Assembly (NCBI GenBank): GCA_003644405.1
Contig: QNCE01000005.1
Span: 1 to 28,594 of the forward strand
Length of the DNA: 28,594 nucleotides
Reading direction: 5' to 3'
Source of the DNA: Candidatus Omnitrophota bacterium
GTDB lineage: Bacteria > Omnitrophota > Gorgyraeia > Duberdicusellales > 4484-171
Shown here one piece after another: positions 8,251 to 15,311 of this stretch. Under the pieces are notes generated by a model. The model searched no databases and was not told the DNA's origin. It saw only the letters and a program-made list of their open reading frames with translations. Made by a program: the position numbers and the translations under genes. How positions within the stretch are numbered: position 1 is the stretch's first letter; every line of letters starts with the position of its first letter.

Positions 8251-9631
8251 GGATTAGACGTGTACCTAATTTTATTAATTCGTCTCTTTCTTTCTTAGTT
8301 TTTGCTTCAGCATAGATTCTTACTATTGGCTCAGTTCCTGACTTTCTAAACATAAGCCAGCTATCTTTAGTAATAAGTTTTATCCCATCCAGGCGATTAA
8401 CTCTCTCAACCCTTTTCCCTAATAGTTTAGAAGGTATCTTTAACTTCTCCATACTTTTAGCTAACTTTCCTAACGATACAGACACTCGGGTATAGTACCA
8501 CCTTCCATACCTTTTGCGGAGCTCTTTTATTAGGGAATCTAAAGATTTTCCTTCGTAAGCTATCATTTCTAGGACCATAAGGAAAGAGGCAGTCCCATCT
8601 CTTTCCGGTATATATCCTTTAAAACCTATTCCTCCTGCTTCTTCTCCCCCTATACAAATTAAATTCTCCTTAAAGAGATTAGAGATAAACTTAAATCCTA
8701 CAGGGGTTTCAAAGCAGTTTACTCCTAAAGATAAAGCTACCTCATCTATTAAGTTACTTCCTACGACGGTTTTACCTATACCTCCCACTTCCCTTCTATT
8801 TTTTATCATATGAATTGCTAAAAGAGGTAGGATGAGTTGAGCATTTATAAAATTTCCCTTACTATCTACCAAAGCAATTCTATCACCATCCCCATCTAAA
8901 GCCACTCCTAAATTATAATCTTCCTTTTTTACTCTTTTAATCAACTCCTTTAAATTATTCTCTACAGGTTCAGGATGAATCCCCCCAAAGGAAGGATTAA
9001 ATTCCTTATGAAGGTAATCTATTGCTAAGGAAGAAGAAGAAATTACTTCTTGAGTAAAACTATTACCTGCTCCATACATTAAATCAATTAGGATTTTAAA
9101 TCTCAACTTACTTATTCTCTTGATGTCGAAAAAACTCTTAAGAAACTCCTTATAGTTTAGTGTGAAATCTTTCACTTTTAGAATACCTTTTTTCTCTGCC
9201 TCTCTTAAAGAAATTGTCTTAGGTTTACTCCGATATAAAAACTTCTCTATTCTATCAGTTAAAGATTTATCTGCTGCTCCTCCGTCTTTAGTTTTTATCT
9301 TTACACCATTAAATTTATAGGGATTATGCGAAGCAGTAATCATGATCCCTAAATCGTAACCACTATAGCGAGCATTAAAACTTACTACAGGTGTAGGGAT
9401 GCTTTCTTTAGAAATATCTACCTTTATCCCATTCCCTGCTAAGGTCAACCCACTAGCAAGGGCAAATTCCTTAGAGAGAAATCTTGTGTCGTAGCCAATT
9501 ATAACTTTCTTCGGTTTTTTAATCTCTTTTTTAAGATAATCGGCAACCGCTTGAGAGACTACTCTTACATTATGAAAAGTAAAATCCTCCCCAATAACTG
9601 CTCGCCAACCATCGGTACCAAATTTTATCAT
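8240..9631 (-). CDS. Phosphoglucomutase/phosphomannomutase family protein
   Basis: Alpha-D-phosphohexomutase, 463 aa, interconverting hexose 1- and 6-phosphates through a phosphoserine. The four family signatures appear in order: FGTDGWR at the N-terminus, TASHNP (residues 99-104, phosphoserine S101), DGDGDR (246-251, metal binding), GEEAGG (about 334, sugar specificity) and RKSGTEP (about 428-434, phosphate binding). The ATG at 9631 follows a GGGGGT ribosome site. Glucose- versus mannose-phosphate preference cannot be settled; GEEAGG is found in both groups. It could feed nucleotide-sugar synthesis, or route sugar phosphate from the GH94-type phosphorylase encoded at 17.4-20 kb. Confidence 0.92.
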   Translation of the reverse strand: MIKFGTDGWRAVIGEDFTFHNVRVVSQAVADYLKKEIKKPKKVIIGYDTRFLSKEFALASGLTLAGNGIKVDISKESIPTPVVSFNARYSGYDLGIMITASHNPYKFNGVKIKTKDGGAADKSLTDRIEKFLYRSKPKTISLREAEKKGILKVKDFTLNYKEFLKSFFDIKRISKLRFKILIDLMYGAGNSFTQEVISSSSLAIDYLHKEFNPSFGGIHPEPVENNLKELIKRVKKEDYNLGVALDGDGDRIALVDSKGNFINAQLILPLLAIHMIKNRREVGGIGKTVVGSNLIDEVALSLGVNCFETPVGFKFISNLFKENLICIGGEEAGGIGFKGYIPERDGTASFLMVLEMIAYEGKSLDSLIKELRKRYGRWYYTRVSVSLGKLAKSMEKLKIPSKLLGKRVERVNRLDGIKLITKDSWLMFRKSGTEPIVRIYAEAKTKKERDELIKLGTRLIHAL

Positions 9632-9815
9632 TCTACCCCCTTTTCCTTAAAAGATAACTAAAAGCATGTCCTTAAACTTTCTATTTCCTTCAAGAAACTA
9701 TCTTTCTCAACTCCCTCTTATACACATCTTATCCTCCTGTGAAAGAAAGCTCTGGATAGATAAGGAATAAACATCCTCTAATAACTGTATAAAAGACCAC
9801 CTTTTTCTTGTATAT
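9632..9815. other. Intergenic region without an intact gene
   Basis: This 184-bp gap separates the acyl carrier protein gene from the phosphohexomutase gene on the same strand. I see no tRNA, strong promoter or hairpin. On the minus strand an AGGAGG followed by ATG opens only a six-codon frame (MCIRGS). Short open stretches in two frames could be a decayed small gene, but the evidence is weak. Confidence 0.4.
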
Positions 9816-10085
9816 TCATTTCTTTTTAGTGCTAATCTCTTTTATCAAAGAGTAGATAGTATTGAGGCTATTTATGGTAGGAATTTTGTCTTCCGGAATA
9901 ACAATCTTATACTTTTTTTCGATGCTAGCAACAATTTCCAAAGCCATCATGCTATCTATACCTAAGTCCTCAACAAATCGTGCATCATCTTTTATCTGAT
10001 TTTGGGGAATCTCTGCTATCTCAGAAATTAACTTTTTAATTTCTTTCTTCATCTTCTCTAGATTAATCTTCTGGGGCATCATCAC
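9816..10085 (-). CDS. Acyl carrier protein (non-canonical)
   Basis: Small acidic four-helix carrier protein, 89 aa. The phosphopantetheine attachment site is Ser45 in DLGIDSMMALE, where canonical fatty-acid ACP usually has DSLD. The rest (SIEKKYKIVIPEDKIPTINS) is ordinary ACP helix III-IV. The start is one of three tandem ATG codons just after GGAGGTGTG, so the first residue is uncertain by up to two codons. It follows nadD by 21 nt, so it ends the rplU-nadD operon. No fab genes are adjacent, so it may be a specialised carrier rather than the main AcpP; the genome would need another acpP for that. Confidence 0.9.
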   Translation of the reverse strand: MMMPQKINLEKMKKEIKKLISEIAEIPQNQIKDDARFVEDLGIDSMMALEIVASIEKKYKIVIPEDKIPTINSLNTIYSLIKEISTKKK

Positions 10086-10106
10086 ACCTCCTTTTATTAT
10101 TTACAA

Positions 10107-10679
10107 TTAAAGATAGAGTTTTCTTTTCACTATATAATCAAAAACTTTAGGAAGAAGAAGATATCTTACACACCACCCCCTCTTAATCCAATCTCTTATC
10201 AGAGAAGAAGAAATACCTATCTCTAAAATATCTACCGGAATAAACTTGTTATTATCCTCCAAGGGAAACTCTTTTCTCTTTCCAACTACCACCTTAGCAA
10301 GCTTCATTATTTCTTGGTAATCCTTCCAGGTATTAAAATCTTTTGCTAAGTCAGAACCAATTATAAGGTAAAATTCATAAGAAGGGAAAATTTTTCTTAA
10401 CTCTCTAAGAGTATCCACAGTATAAGAGACACCACCTCTTTTTATCTCGCAATCTAGGAGAGAAAAATTTTTGTTACCTTCTATAGAAAGCTTAACCATT
10501 TTTAGACGATGCTTTGCTTCTATTAAGCTCGCATTTTTATGAGGAGGAATATTTGCAGGGATAAAAAGTATCTTGTCTAAATTTAACTTATTTAGAACTT
10601 CTTGAGCCAAAATGATGTGACCAATATGAGGAGGGTTAAATGTGCCTCCCAAAATTCCTACTCTTTTTATTTTTTCCAT
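10107..10679 (-). CDS. nadD: Nicotinate-nucleotide adenylyltransferase
   Basis: Converts nicotinate mononucleotide and ATP to deamido-NAD in NAD synthesis. It is 190 aa from the ATG at 10679. The nucleotidyltransferase signature is GGTFNPPHIGH near the N-terminus (HxGH-type); GSDLAKDF and the late ISSSLIRDWIKRG complete the family pattern. Upstream in-frame starts at 10706 and 10712 would add 9 or 11 residues but lack a ribosome site. The 10679 start has GAGAG upstream and begins 7 nt after the proA stop. Its place after proBA in an obg cluster is common in bacteria. The usual downstream partner rsfS is absent; an acyl carrier protein gene follows instead. Confidence 0.92.
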   Translation of the reverse strand: MEKIKRVGILGGTFNPPHIGHIILAQEVLNKLNLDKILFIPANIPPHKNASLIEAKHRLKMVKLSIEGNKNFSLLDCEIKRGGVSYTVDTLRELRKIFPSYEFYLIIGSDLAKDFNTWKDYQEIMKLAKVVVGKRKEFPLEDNNKFIPVDILEIGISSSLIRDWIKRGWCVRYLLLPKVFDYIVKRKLYL

Positions 10680-10686
10680 CTTCAGT

Positions 10687-11937
10687 TCACTCTCGAATTT
10701 GGCCATCTCCATATACTATGTACTTATAAGTAGTAAGTTCTTCTAGTCCCATGGGTCCGCGTGCATGGAGTTTATCGGTAGAGATACCAATTTCTGCTCC
10801 TAATCCAAATTGATAGCCATCACTGAAGCGAGTAGAAATATTAACAAAACAACAGGCGGAATCTACTTCCTCAACGAATTTCCGGGCATTATTAACATTT
10901 TCTGTAATAATAGTATCGGTATGATGAGAGCCATAAAAATTTATATGTTCTATTGCCTTATCAATATCTTCTACTACTTTTATTGAGACTACTAAATCTA
11001 AATACTCTGTGAACCAATCAATCTCCTTAGCTAACTTTATTCCTCTTAGAATCTTTTTGGTCATAAAGTCTCCTCTTATCTCAACATTATACTTATCTAG
11101 CTCTTTTTTTAACTTAGGTAGAAATTTTTTAGCTACATTTTTATGGACAAGGATTGTTTCTACTGCATTGCACACCGAAGGACGCTGGACTTTAGCATTA
11201 AGGCATACTTTTAAAGCCTTACTTATATCAGCAAAGGCATCGACAAAGATATGACATACACCTTTGTAATGTTTTATAACTGGGATAGAAGAATCTTGAG
11301 TGACCTTTCTAATTAAAGCTTCTCCACCTCGGGGAATAACTAAATCAATATAGGCACTCTCCTTAAGAAGGTAATCTACGAGTTTATGTTCGGTTCTTTG
11401 GATTAAAAAGAAAGGAGAGAAACCTATACCTAATGAGTTAACTGCTTTAAGAAGAACCTTAAAGATAGCTTTATTAGAATTTATAGCATCCTTTCCGCCT
11501 CTTAGAATAGCAACATTGGACGATTTAAAACATAACCCTATACAATCGCTAGTGACGTTAGGTCTTGCCTCATAGATTATAAGAATTACTCCTACAGGAA
11601 CCCTTACTTTTTGGATAAATAAACCATTGGGTCTCTTCCAACCATCGATTACCCTCCCTATAGGATCAGGTAAGTTAGTAAGTTCTTTTAAAGACTCACT
11701 CATCTCTTCCAATCGTTTGGGCGTAAGTGTTAAGCGATCAATAAAACTTTGCTTGAGCCCATTTCTCTTTGCAATGCGAACATCTTTTTCATTTTCTTTA
11801 AGAATAAAATCTTTACTCTCCAATAAGAGCTTTGCCATGGTAAGGAGAGCTTTATCTTTCAGTTTTGAGCTAATGGTAGATAGTAAGTAACTGTTTTTCT
11901 TTGCTTCTTTTACTATTCTTCTTACATAATCCTTCAC
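10687..11937 (-). CDS. proA: Gamma-glutamyl phosphate reductase
   Basis: NADPH-dependent second step of proline synthesis, making glutamate-5-semialdehyde. It is 416 aa from a GTG at 11937. Aldehyde dehydrogenase-fold signatures are visible: YEARPNVTSD, LRGGKDAINSN, and the catalytic Cys in RPSVCNAVETIL (about residue 256). I chose GTG because GAGGGGGT sits six nt upstream; the in-frame TTG at 11958 would precede that site and overlap proB. It lies 4 nt after the proB stop and 7 nt before nadD, so the three genes are one transcript. No proC is in the window. Confidence 0.93.
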   Translation of the reverse strand: MKDYVRRIVKEAKKNSYLLSTISSKLKDKALLTMAKLLLESKDFILKENEKDVRIAKRNGLKQSFIDRLTLTPKRLEEMSESLKELTNLPDPIGRVIDGWKRPNGLFIQKVRVPVGVILIIYEARPNVTSDCIGLCFKSSNVAILRGGKDAINSNKAIFKVLLKAVNSLGIGFSPFFLIQRTEHKLVDYLLKESAYIDLVIPRGGEALIRKVTQDSSIPVIKHYKGVCHIFVDAFADISKALKVCLNAKVQRPSVCNAVETILVHKNVAKKFLPKLKKELDKYNVEIRGDFMTKKILRGIKLAKEIDWFTEYLDLVVSIKVVEDIDKAIEHINFYGSHHTDTIITENVNNARKFVEEVDSACCFVNISTRFSDGYQFGLGAEIGISTDKLHARGPMGLEELTTYKYIVYGDGQIRE

Positions 11938-11941
11938 CAAT

Positions 11942-13003
11942 TTACCCCCTCTTAACAAAATTATCTCTATGGTTAACTTCTCTATCTAGACGCTTACCTT
12001 TTGCCTGCATAAGCTCTGTAGAGTTATACTCCACTAACCCACACCCCAAAACTTTACCTTGACTATCTAAAACTTCTACTGCATCTTTCTTAGAAAACTC
12101 TCCCTCAACTTTAACAATCCCACAGGAAAGAAGGCTTTTCCCTCGATAAAGAATTGCTTCTTTTGCTCCTTCATCTACATAAAGCTTACCTTTAATTTTC
12201 TTACCAAAAGCTATCCACCGTCTCTTTGCTCTTTCAATTTCTCTCTTAGGTAAAAATAAGGTGCCTATCGACTCTCCTTTTACTGCTTTAGAAATTACTT
12301 TAGGGGTTCTACCGTTAGCTATTATTACTCTTATCCCTGCTTGAGTAGCGATTTTAGCTGCTTTAAGTTTGCTACCCATACCTCCTGCAGTAAGAGGGGA
12401 AATTCTTTTTTTAACCAACTTCATAATTTGATCATCAATATTCTCTACTGTTTTCACCACCTCTTTACCACAGAAAAGACCTTCGACATCAGAAAGAATG
12501 AGTAAAAGTTCCGCTCTAATTAGGTCACTTACCAAAGCGCTTAAGGTATCGTTATCTCCAAACTTAATCTCCTCGGTAGAAACAGCATCATTCTCATTAA
12601 TAATAGGAACTATTCCTAAGTTGAGAAGTCTCTCTATAGTATGCCGAGCATTTAGATATCGAACTCTATCGTTGAAATCATCCCAAGTAAGAAGAACCTG
12701 GGCACATAGCTTCCTATGTCTTTTAAATCTATAAGCATAGACATTCATAAGAACCACCTGACCTAAGCTAGCGTAAGCCTGAAGTAACTTTATATCGGAA
12801 GGCTTCTTTTTATAACCTAATAGGCTCATTCCGGAAACAATAGCTCCTGAACTTACCAGTACTGATTTTACATTCTTTCTATCTAAGTCTACAATTTCTT
12901 TTACTATGTTACTTACTAGACGAGAATCTATCTTTCCTTGGGGAGCCAATACACTAGTACCTACCTTTATTACTATCCTTTTAGTTAGCGGATAATGCTT
13001 CAT
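11942..13003 (-). CDS. proB: Glutamate 5-kinase with PUA domain
   Basis: First step of proline synthesis, 353 aa. The amino-acid-kinase domain (about residues 8-240) shows VIKVGTSVL, SSGAIVSGMSLLG, NENDAVS and FGDNDTLSALV. A C-terminal PUA domain (about 273-345) ends in EVNHRDNFV. This is the full-length bacterial architecture; the kinase is normally feedback-inhibited by proline. The ATG at 13003 is 23 nt inside the 3' end of the Obg-like gene, with a weak AAGAAAG ribosome site, so coupling to the GTPase gene is likely. Confidence 0.95.
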   Translation of the reverse strand: MKHYPLTKRIVIKVGTSVLAPQGKIDSRLVSNIVKEIVDLDRKNVKSVLVSSGAIVSGMSLLGYKKKPSDIKLLQAYASLGQVVLMNVYAYRFKRHRKLCAQVLLTWDDFNDRVRYLNARHTIERLLNLGIVPIINENDAVSTEEIKFGDNDTLSALVSDLIRAELLLILSDVEGLFCGKEVVKTVENIDDQIMKLVKKRISPLTAGGMGSKLKAAKIATQAGIRVIIANGRTPKVISKAVKGESIGTLFLPKREIERAKRRWIAFGKKIKGKLYVDEGAKEAILYRGKSLLSCGIVKVEGEFSKKDAVEVLDSQGKVLGCGLVEYNSTELMQAKGKRLDREVNHRDNFVKRG

Positions 13004-13892
13004 AAAGTCTTTCTTTTAATTTGTCTATCCCCCACCCTTTCTTAGCAGAGATGGGCAAAAATCCTCTTATTTTAAAATCTCTATTTATTTTATCAATTTT
13101 GTTCAGTAAGTAAAAAAATTTTTTATCTCTATAACGAGGCTCAAATTTAACTACCCTTTCTCTTACAGCTTCTACCTCTTTCTTACCATCTTTAAAATTA
13201 TCAGTAACTATCAAAATAAGCTTTACTCTAAATAGATGTTTTAAGAAATCTTCTCCCTCACCACTGGTTAACTTCTTTTTTAAAGGAGGGGTATCTAGAA
13301 TGGTAAATTGCCTAAACTTATATTCCCAAACACCCCATTGACAATGCACCGTGGTAAATGGCCAATCACCTACTTTAAACTCCTTGCCGCTTAAGGAGTT
13401 TAACAGAGAAGTCTTACCTACGTTAGGGAAACCTAATATCGCTATATCCGAAGGTATTCTGTAATCTAAAATTAACTCTCTCTGTTGACCTTCTTTACCC
13501 TCCTCAGCGCTTTTTCTTTTGTAATTGCCTTTCCCTGGTTTACCTCCTCGCACAGCTAGAAAAGTTGCTGAAGAAGAAGCTAAATCAGCAACTATTCTTC
13601 CCTGGGTATCTTTTATCAGGGTCCCCAGAGGAACATCTATAAAAAGTGGTGGTGCATCTTTACCTTTTTTAAGAGAGGAGGAACCTCTCTCTCCATCTTG
13701 AGCAACAAATTTCCTTCTATACTTAAACTTACTCAAATCATAAAGATTTAAATTCACTTTGAAGATGATATCCCCTCCTTTACCACCATCACCTCCATTG
13801 CCAACTAACTTATTCCTATATCTTGCAAAAGAGAAACCACCCCCACCACCTTTACCTGCTTTAAGATGGACTCTTATGAAATCAACAATCAC
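12981..13892 (-). CDS. obgE: Obg/CgtA-family GTPase with atypical switch II
   Basis: Ribosome-associated GTPase family, 303 aa. The Gly-rich Obg fold is well kept (residues 1-148: KAGKGGGGGFSFAR, GGDGGKGGD, GGKPGKGN). The G domain has G1 GFPNVGKT (154-161), switch I WPFTT (177-181), G4 NKID (264-267) and G5 ISA (281-283). The G3 DxxG motif, normally DIPGLIEGA, is DTPPLKKK (200-207): the invariant Gly is gone and the following loop is shortened, so GTP hydrolysis or switching may be altered. There is no C-terminal OCT domain, which is normal in many bacteria. It overlaps rplU by 4 nt (ATGA) and proB by 23 nt. rpmA, usually between rplU and obg, is absent here. Confidence 0.9.
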   Translation of the reverse strand: MIVDFIRVHLKAGKGGGGGFSFARYRNKLVGNGGDGGKGGDIIFKVNLNLYDLSKFKYRRKFVAQDGERGSSSLKKGKDAPPLFIDVPLGTLIKDTQGRIVADLASSSATFLAVRGGKPGKGNYKRKSAEEGKEGQQRELILDYRIPSDIAILGFPNVGKTSLLNSLSGKEFKVGDWPFTTVHCQWGVWEYKFRQFTILDTPPLKKKLTSGEGEDFLKHLFRVKLILIVTDNFKDGKKEVEAVRERVVKFEPRYRDKKFFYLLNKIDKINRDFKIRGFLPISAKKGWGIDKLKERLYEALSAN

Positions 13893-14203
13893 TCTTTTTT
13901 CTCTACTATTTGAGAGATTTTAAGGCGGGATAAAATTTGGCGGTGACCTCTTTTCCTTCGATATTTTTTTCTTCTCTTATATTTGAAAATAACAACTTTT
14001 TCTCCCTTTTTTTCTTCCAGAATCTCGGCAGTAACTTTTACATCATTAAGATAGGGAGCCCCTACTTTTACTTCCTTATCCTTACAGAAAAGTAAAACCT
14101 TATCTAAAGTAATAGGGGAATCCTTCTTTATTCTCTCTACCTCTAAAATATCCCCTTCTTTTACTTTATACTGTTTACCCCCTATCTCTACTACTGCCCA
14201 CAT
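13889..14203 (-). CDS. rplU: 50S ribosomal protein L21
   Basis: 104 aa, the usual L21 size. Family hallmarks are the start MWAVVEIGGKQYKVKEGD, a central PYLNDVKVTAEIL and the basic segment FKYKRRKKYRRKRGHRQ that contacts 23S rRNA. It is the first gene of a run rplU - obg-like - proB - proA - nadD - acp. Its stop overlaps the GTPase start as ATGA. The ATG at 14203 has a -10-like box only 9 nt upstream, so its transcript may be nearly leaderless; the AGGA within that box could otherwise act as a distant ribosome site. Confidence 0.95.
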   Translation of the reverse strand: MWAVVEIGGKQYKVKEGDILEVERIKKDSPITLDKVLLFCKDKEVKVGAPYLNDVKVTAEILEEKKGEKVVIFKYKRRKKYRRKRGHRQILSRLKISQIVEKKE

Positions 14204-14212
14204 AGTTAATAA

Positions 14213-14240
14213 ATCCTAACATAAAAAGGAGTTTAGTCAA
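14213..14240 (-). promoter_or_regulatory. Promoter of the rplU operon
   Basis: On the minus strand, TTGACT (14235-14240), a 16-nt spacer and TAGGAT (14213-14218) with an upstream TGn extension make a good sigma70 match. Only 9 nt separate the -10 box from the rplU ATG, so the predicted 5' leader is a few nt at most. Confidence 0.55.
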
Positions 14241-14252
14241 GAGATTAATAGA

Positions 14253-14963
14253 CTAAGAAATTTTGAGAAATAAAAACTTAAGAATTTTACATTCTTTCTT
14301 AGTAAGATGAGTTCTCTTCAGTAATCCGACAAGTATCTTACTAATAGAGGTAGCTACCTCTTTAGAAAATTTCCTTGTTAGGGTAGCGTTAATAAAATCG
14401 AAAAGGGCCTGGATATCTTTCCTTTCTGCTAAATTTAGATAGGGTCGAGAAAAGGTATCCTCAAGAAAGCGAAAAATCTCATAGCACACAATACCCACAC
14501 TAAAAGCTAAATTATAAGAAGGGAAACTTTTATTTGCAGAGATATAGAAGATACTATCAGCAAATTCAAGTTCTTGACAAGATAACCCAAAATTCTCTTT
14601 GCCAAATAGAATAGCTATCCTTTTAGAAGAAGCTAAACAAACGAGTTGAGGTAATATATAGTTAAAGTTATAGATAACCTTAAACTCTCTCCTCCGACGA
14701 GTAGTAGCGAAAATGAAATGATAACTATCTTTTATCTCCTCTAATCTATTATAGATTTTAGCTTTCTCTAAGATGTCTCTTGCTCTTTTAGCTACTTCAA
14801 AAGATTTATTAGTGAGGTTAGGATTTATAAGAATGAGATTGGAGAAGGAAGTATTTTTAAGAATGCGAGCACTTAAACCTATATTTTCAGGAACCTGAGG
14901 AGAAACTAAAACAATATGGATATTTTTAAATACTTTGTCTCTATCTAAAGTTAACTTGGACAC
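14253..14963 (-). CDS. tRNA/rRNA 2'-O-methyltransferase, TrmJ/SpoU family
   Basis: SPOUT-fold methyltransferase, 236 aa, probably cytoplasmic and dimeric. Motif 1 is VLVSPQVPENIGLSARILKN near residues 18-38. Motif 2 is ILFGKENFGLSCQELEFAD, and motif 3 is SYNLAFSVGIVCYEIFR, the knot that binds AdoMet. This matches the TrmJ (YfhQ) subgroup, which methylates tRNA position 32 in E. coli; the site here is inferred. The C-terminal helical extension (TLTRKFSKEVATSISKILVGLL) is also TrmJ-like. The ATG at 14963 overlaps the NIL-domain gene by 23 nt. Confidence 0.88.
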   Translation of the reverse strand: MSKLTLDRDKVFKNIHIVLVSPQVPENIGLSARILKNTSFSNLILINPNLTNKSFEVAKRARDILEKAKIYNRLEEIKDSYHFIFATTRRRREFKVIYNFNYILPQLVCLASSKRIAILFGKENFGLSCQELEFADSIFYISANKSFPSYNLAFSVGIVCYEIFRFLEDTFSRPYLNLAERKDIQALFDFINATLTRKFSKEVATSISKILVGLLKRTHLTKKECKILKFLFLKIS

Positions 14964-15162
14964 CTTTCTCTTTCAAGAAGTTAAATAACTTCTCTAACTC
15001 TTTCTCTTCTCCTTCAATTCTTACGATTGCCCATCCCATCTCCGTAGAAAAAGAAGCCTCTACAATATTAGGAATGACATCAAAATTCTTGATAATGTAG
15101 TAAAAGATAGGTTCGTCCTTAAATTCCCCAGGGATAGTTAACTCTACTTCCTTAGTCACCAT
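14941..15162 (-). CDS. NIL domain protein
   Basis: 73 aa, a single NIL-type ferredoxin-fold domain: the beta strand VELTIPGEFKDEPIFYYI, then FDVIPNIVEASFSTEMGWAIVRIEG and a terminal helix. NIL domains occur at the end of methionine ABC transporter ATPases (MetN), where they bind methionine, and as stand-alone proteins of unknown role. The ATG at 15162 follows AAGGAGGAGAG. It overlaps the TrmJ-like gene, so the two form an operon. No Fe-S cluster cysteines are present, so it is not the ferredoxin-fused form. Confidence 0.85.
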   Translation of the reverse strand: MVTKEVELTIPGEFKDEPIFYYIIKNFDVIPNIVEASFSTEMGWAIVRIEGEEKELEKLFNFLKEKGVQVNFR

Positions 15163-15311
15163 CTCTCCTCCTTTCTAAAGATAATTATTTTATCAAAAAA
15201 ATCAAAATGAAGAAAATTTTATTTAGAGATATCAAAGTAATCCAATTTCTAAATTCAACAAACCCACCGAATCTGCCAGCAAGAAACAAAGAAGAAAGTC
15301 TCCTCCTATCA

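Noticed and set aside
10679..10712. Longer nadD with extra N-terminal residues from ATG at 10712
   Set aside because: No ribosome site, and it would overlap proA; the shorter start gives the normal NadD N-terminus just before GGTFNPPHIGH.
11937..11958. TTG start for proA at 11958
   Set aside because: The GAGGGGGT ribosome site lies downstream of that TTG and is correctly spaced for the GTG at 11937.
11009..12734. Several plus-strand open frames of 78-87 codons inside proA and proB
   Set aside because: They are shadows of conserved enzyme sequence on the minus strand, without start signals of their own.
15163..15311. 149-bp gap searched for a small RNA, riboswitch or tRNA
   Set aside because: AT-rich with no convincing stem, terminator or promoter pair; only the ribosome site of the NIL-domain gene at its edge is supported.
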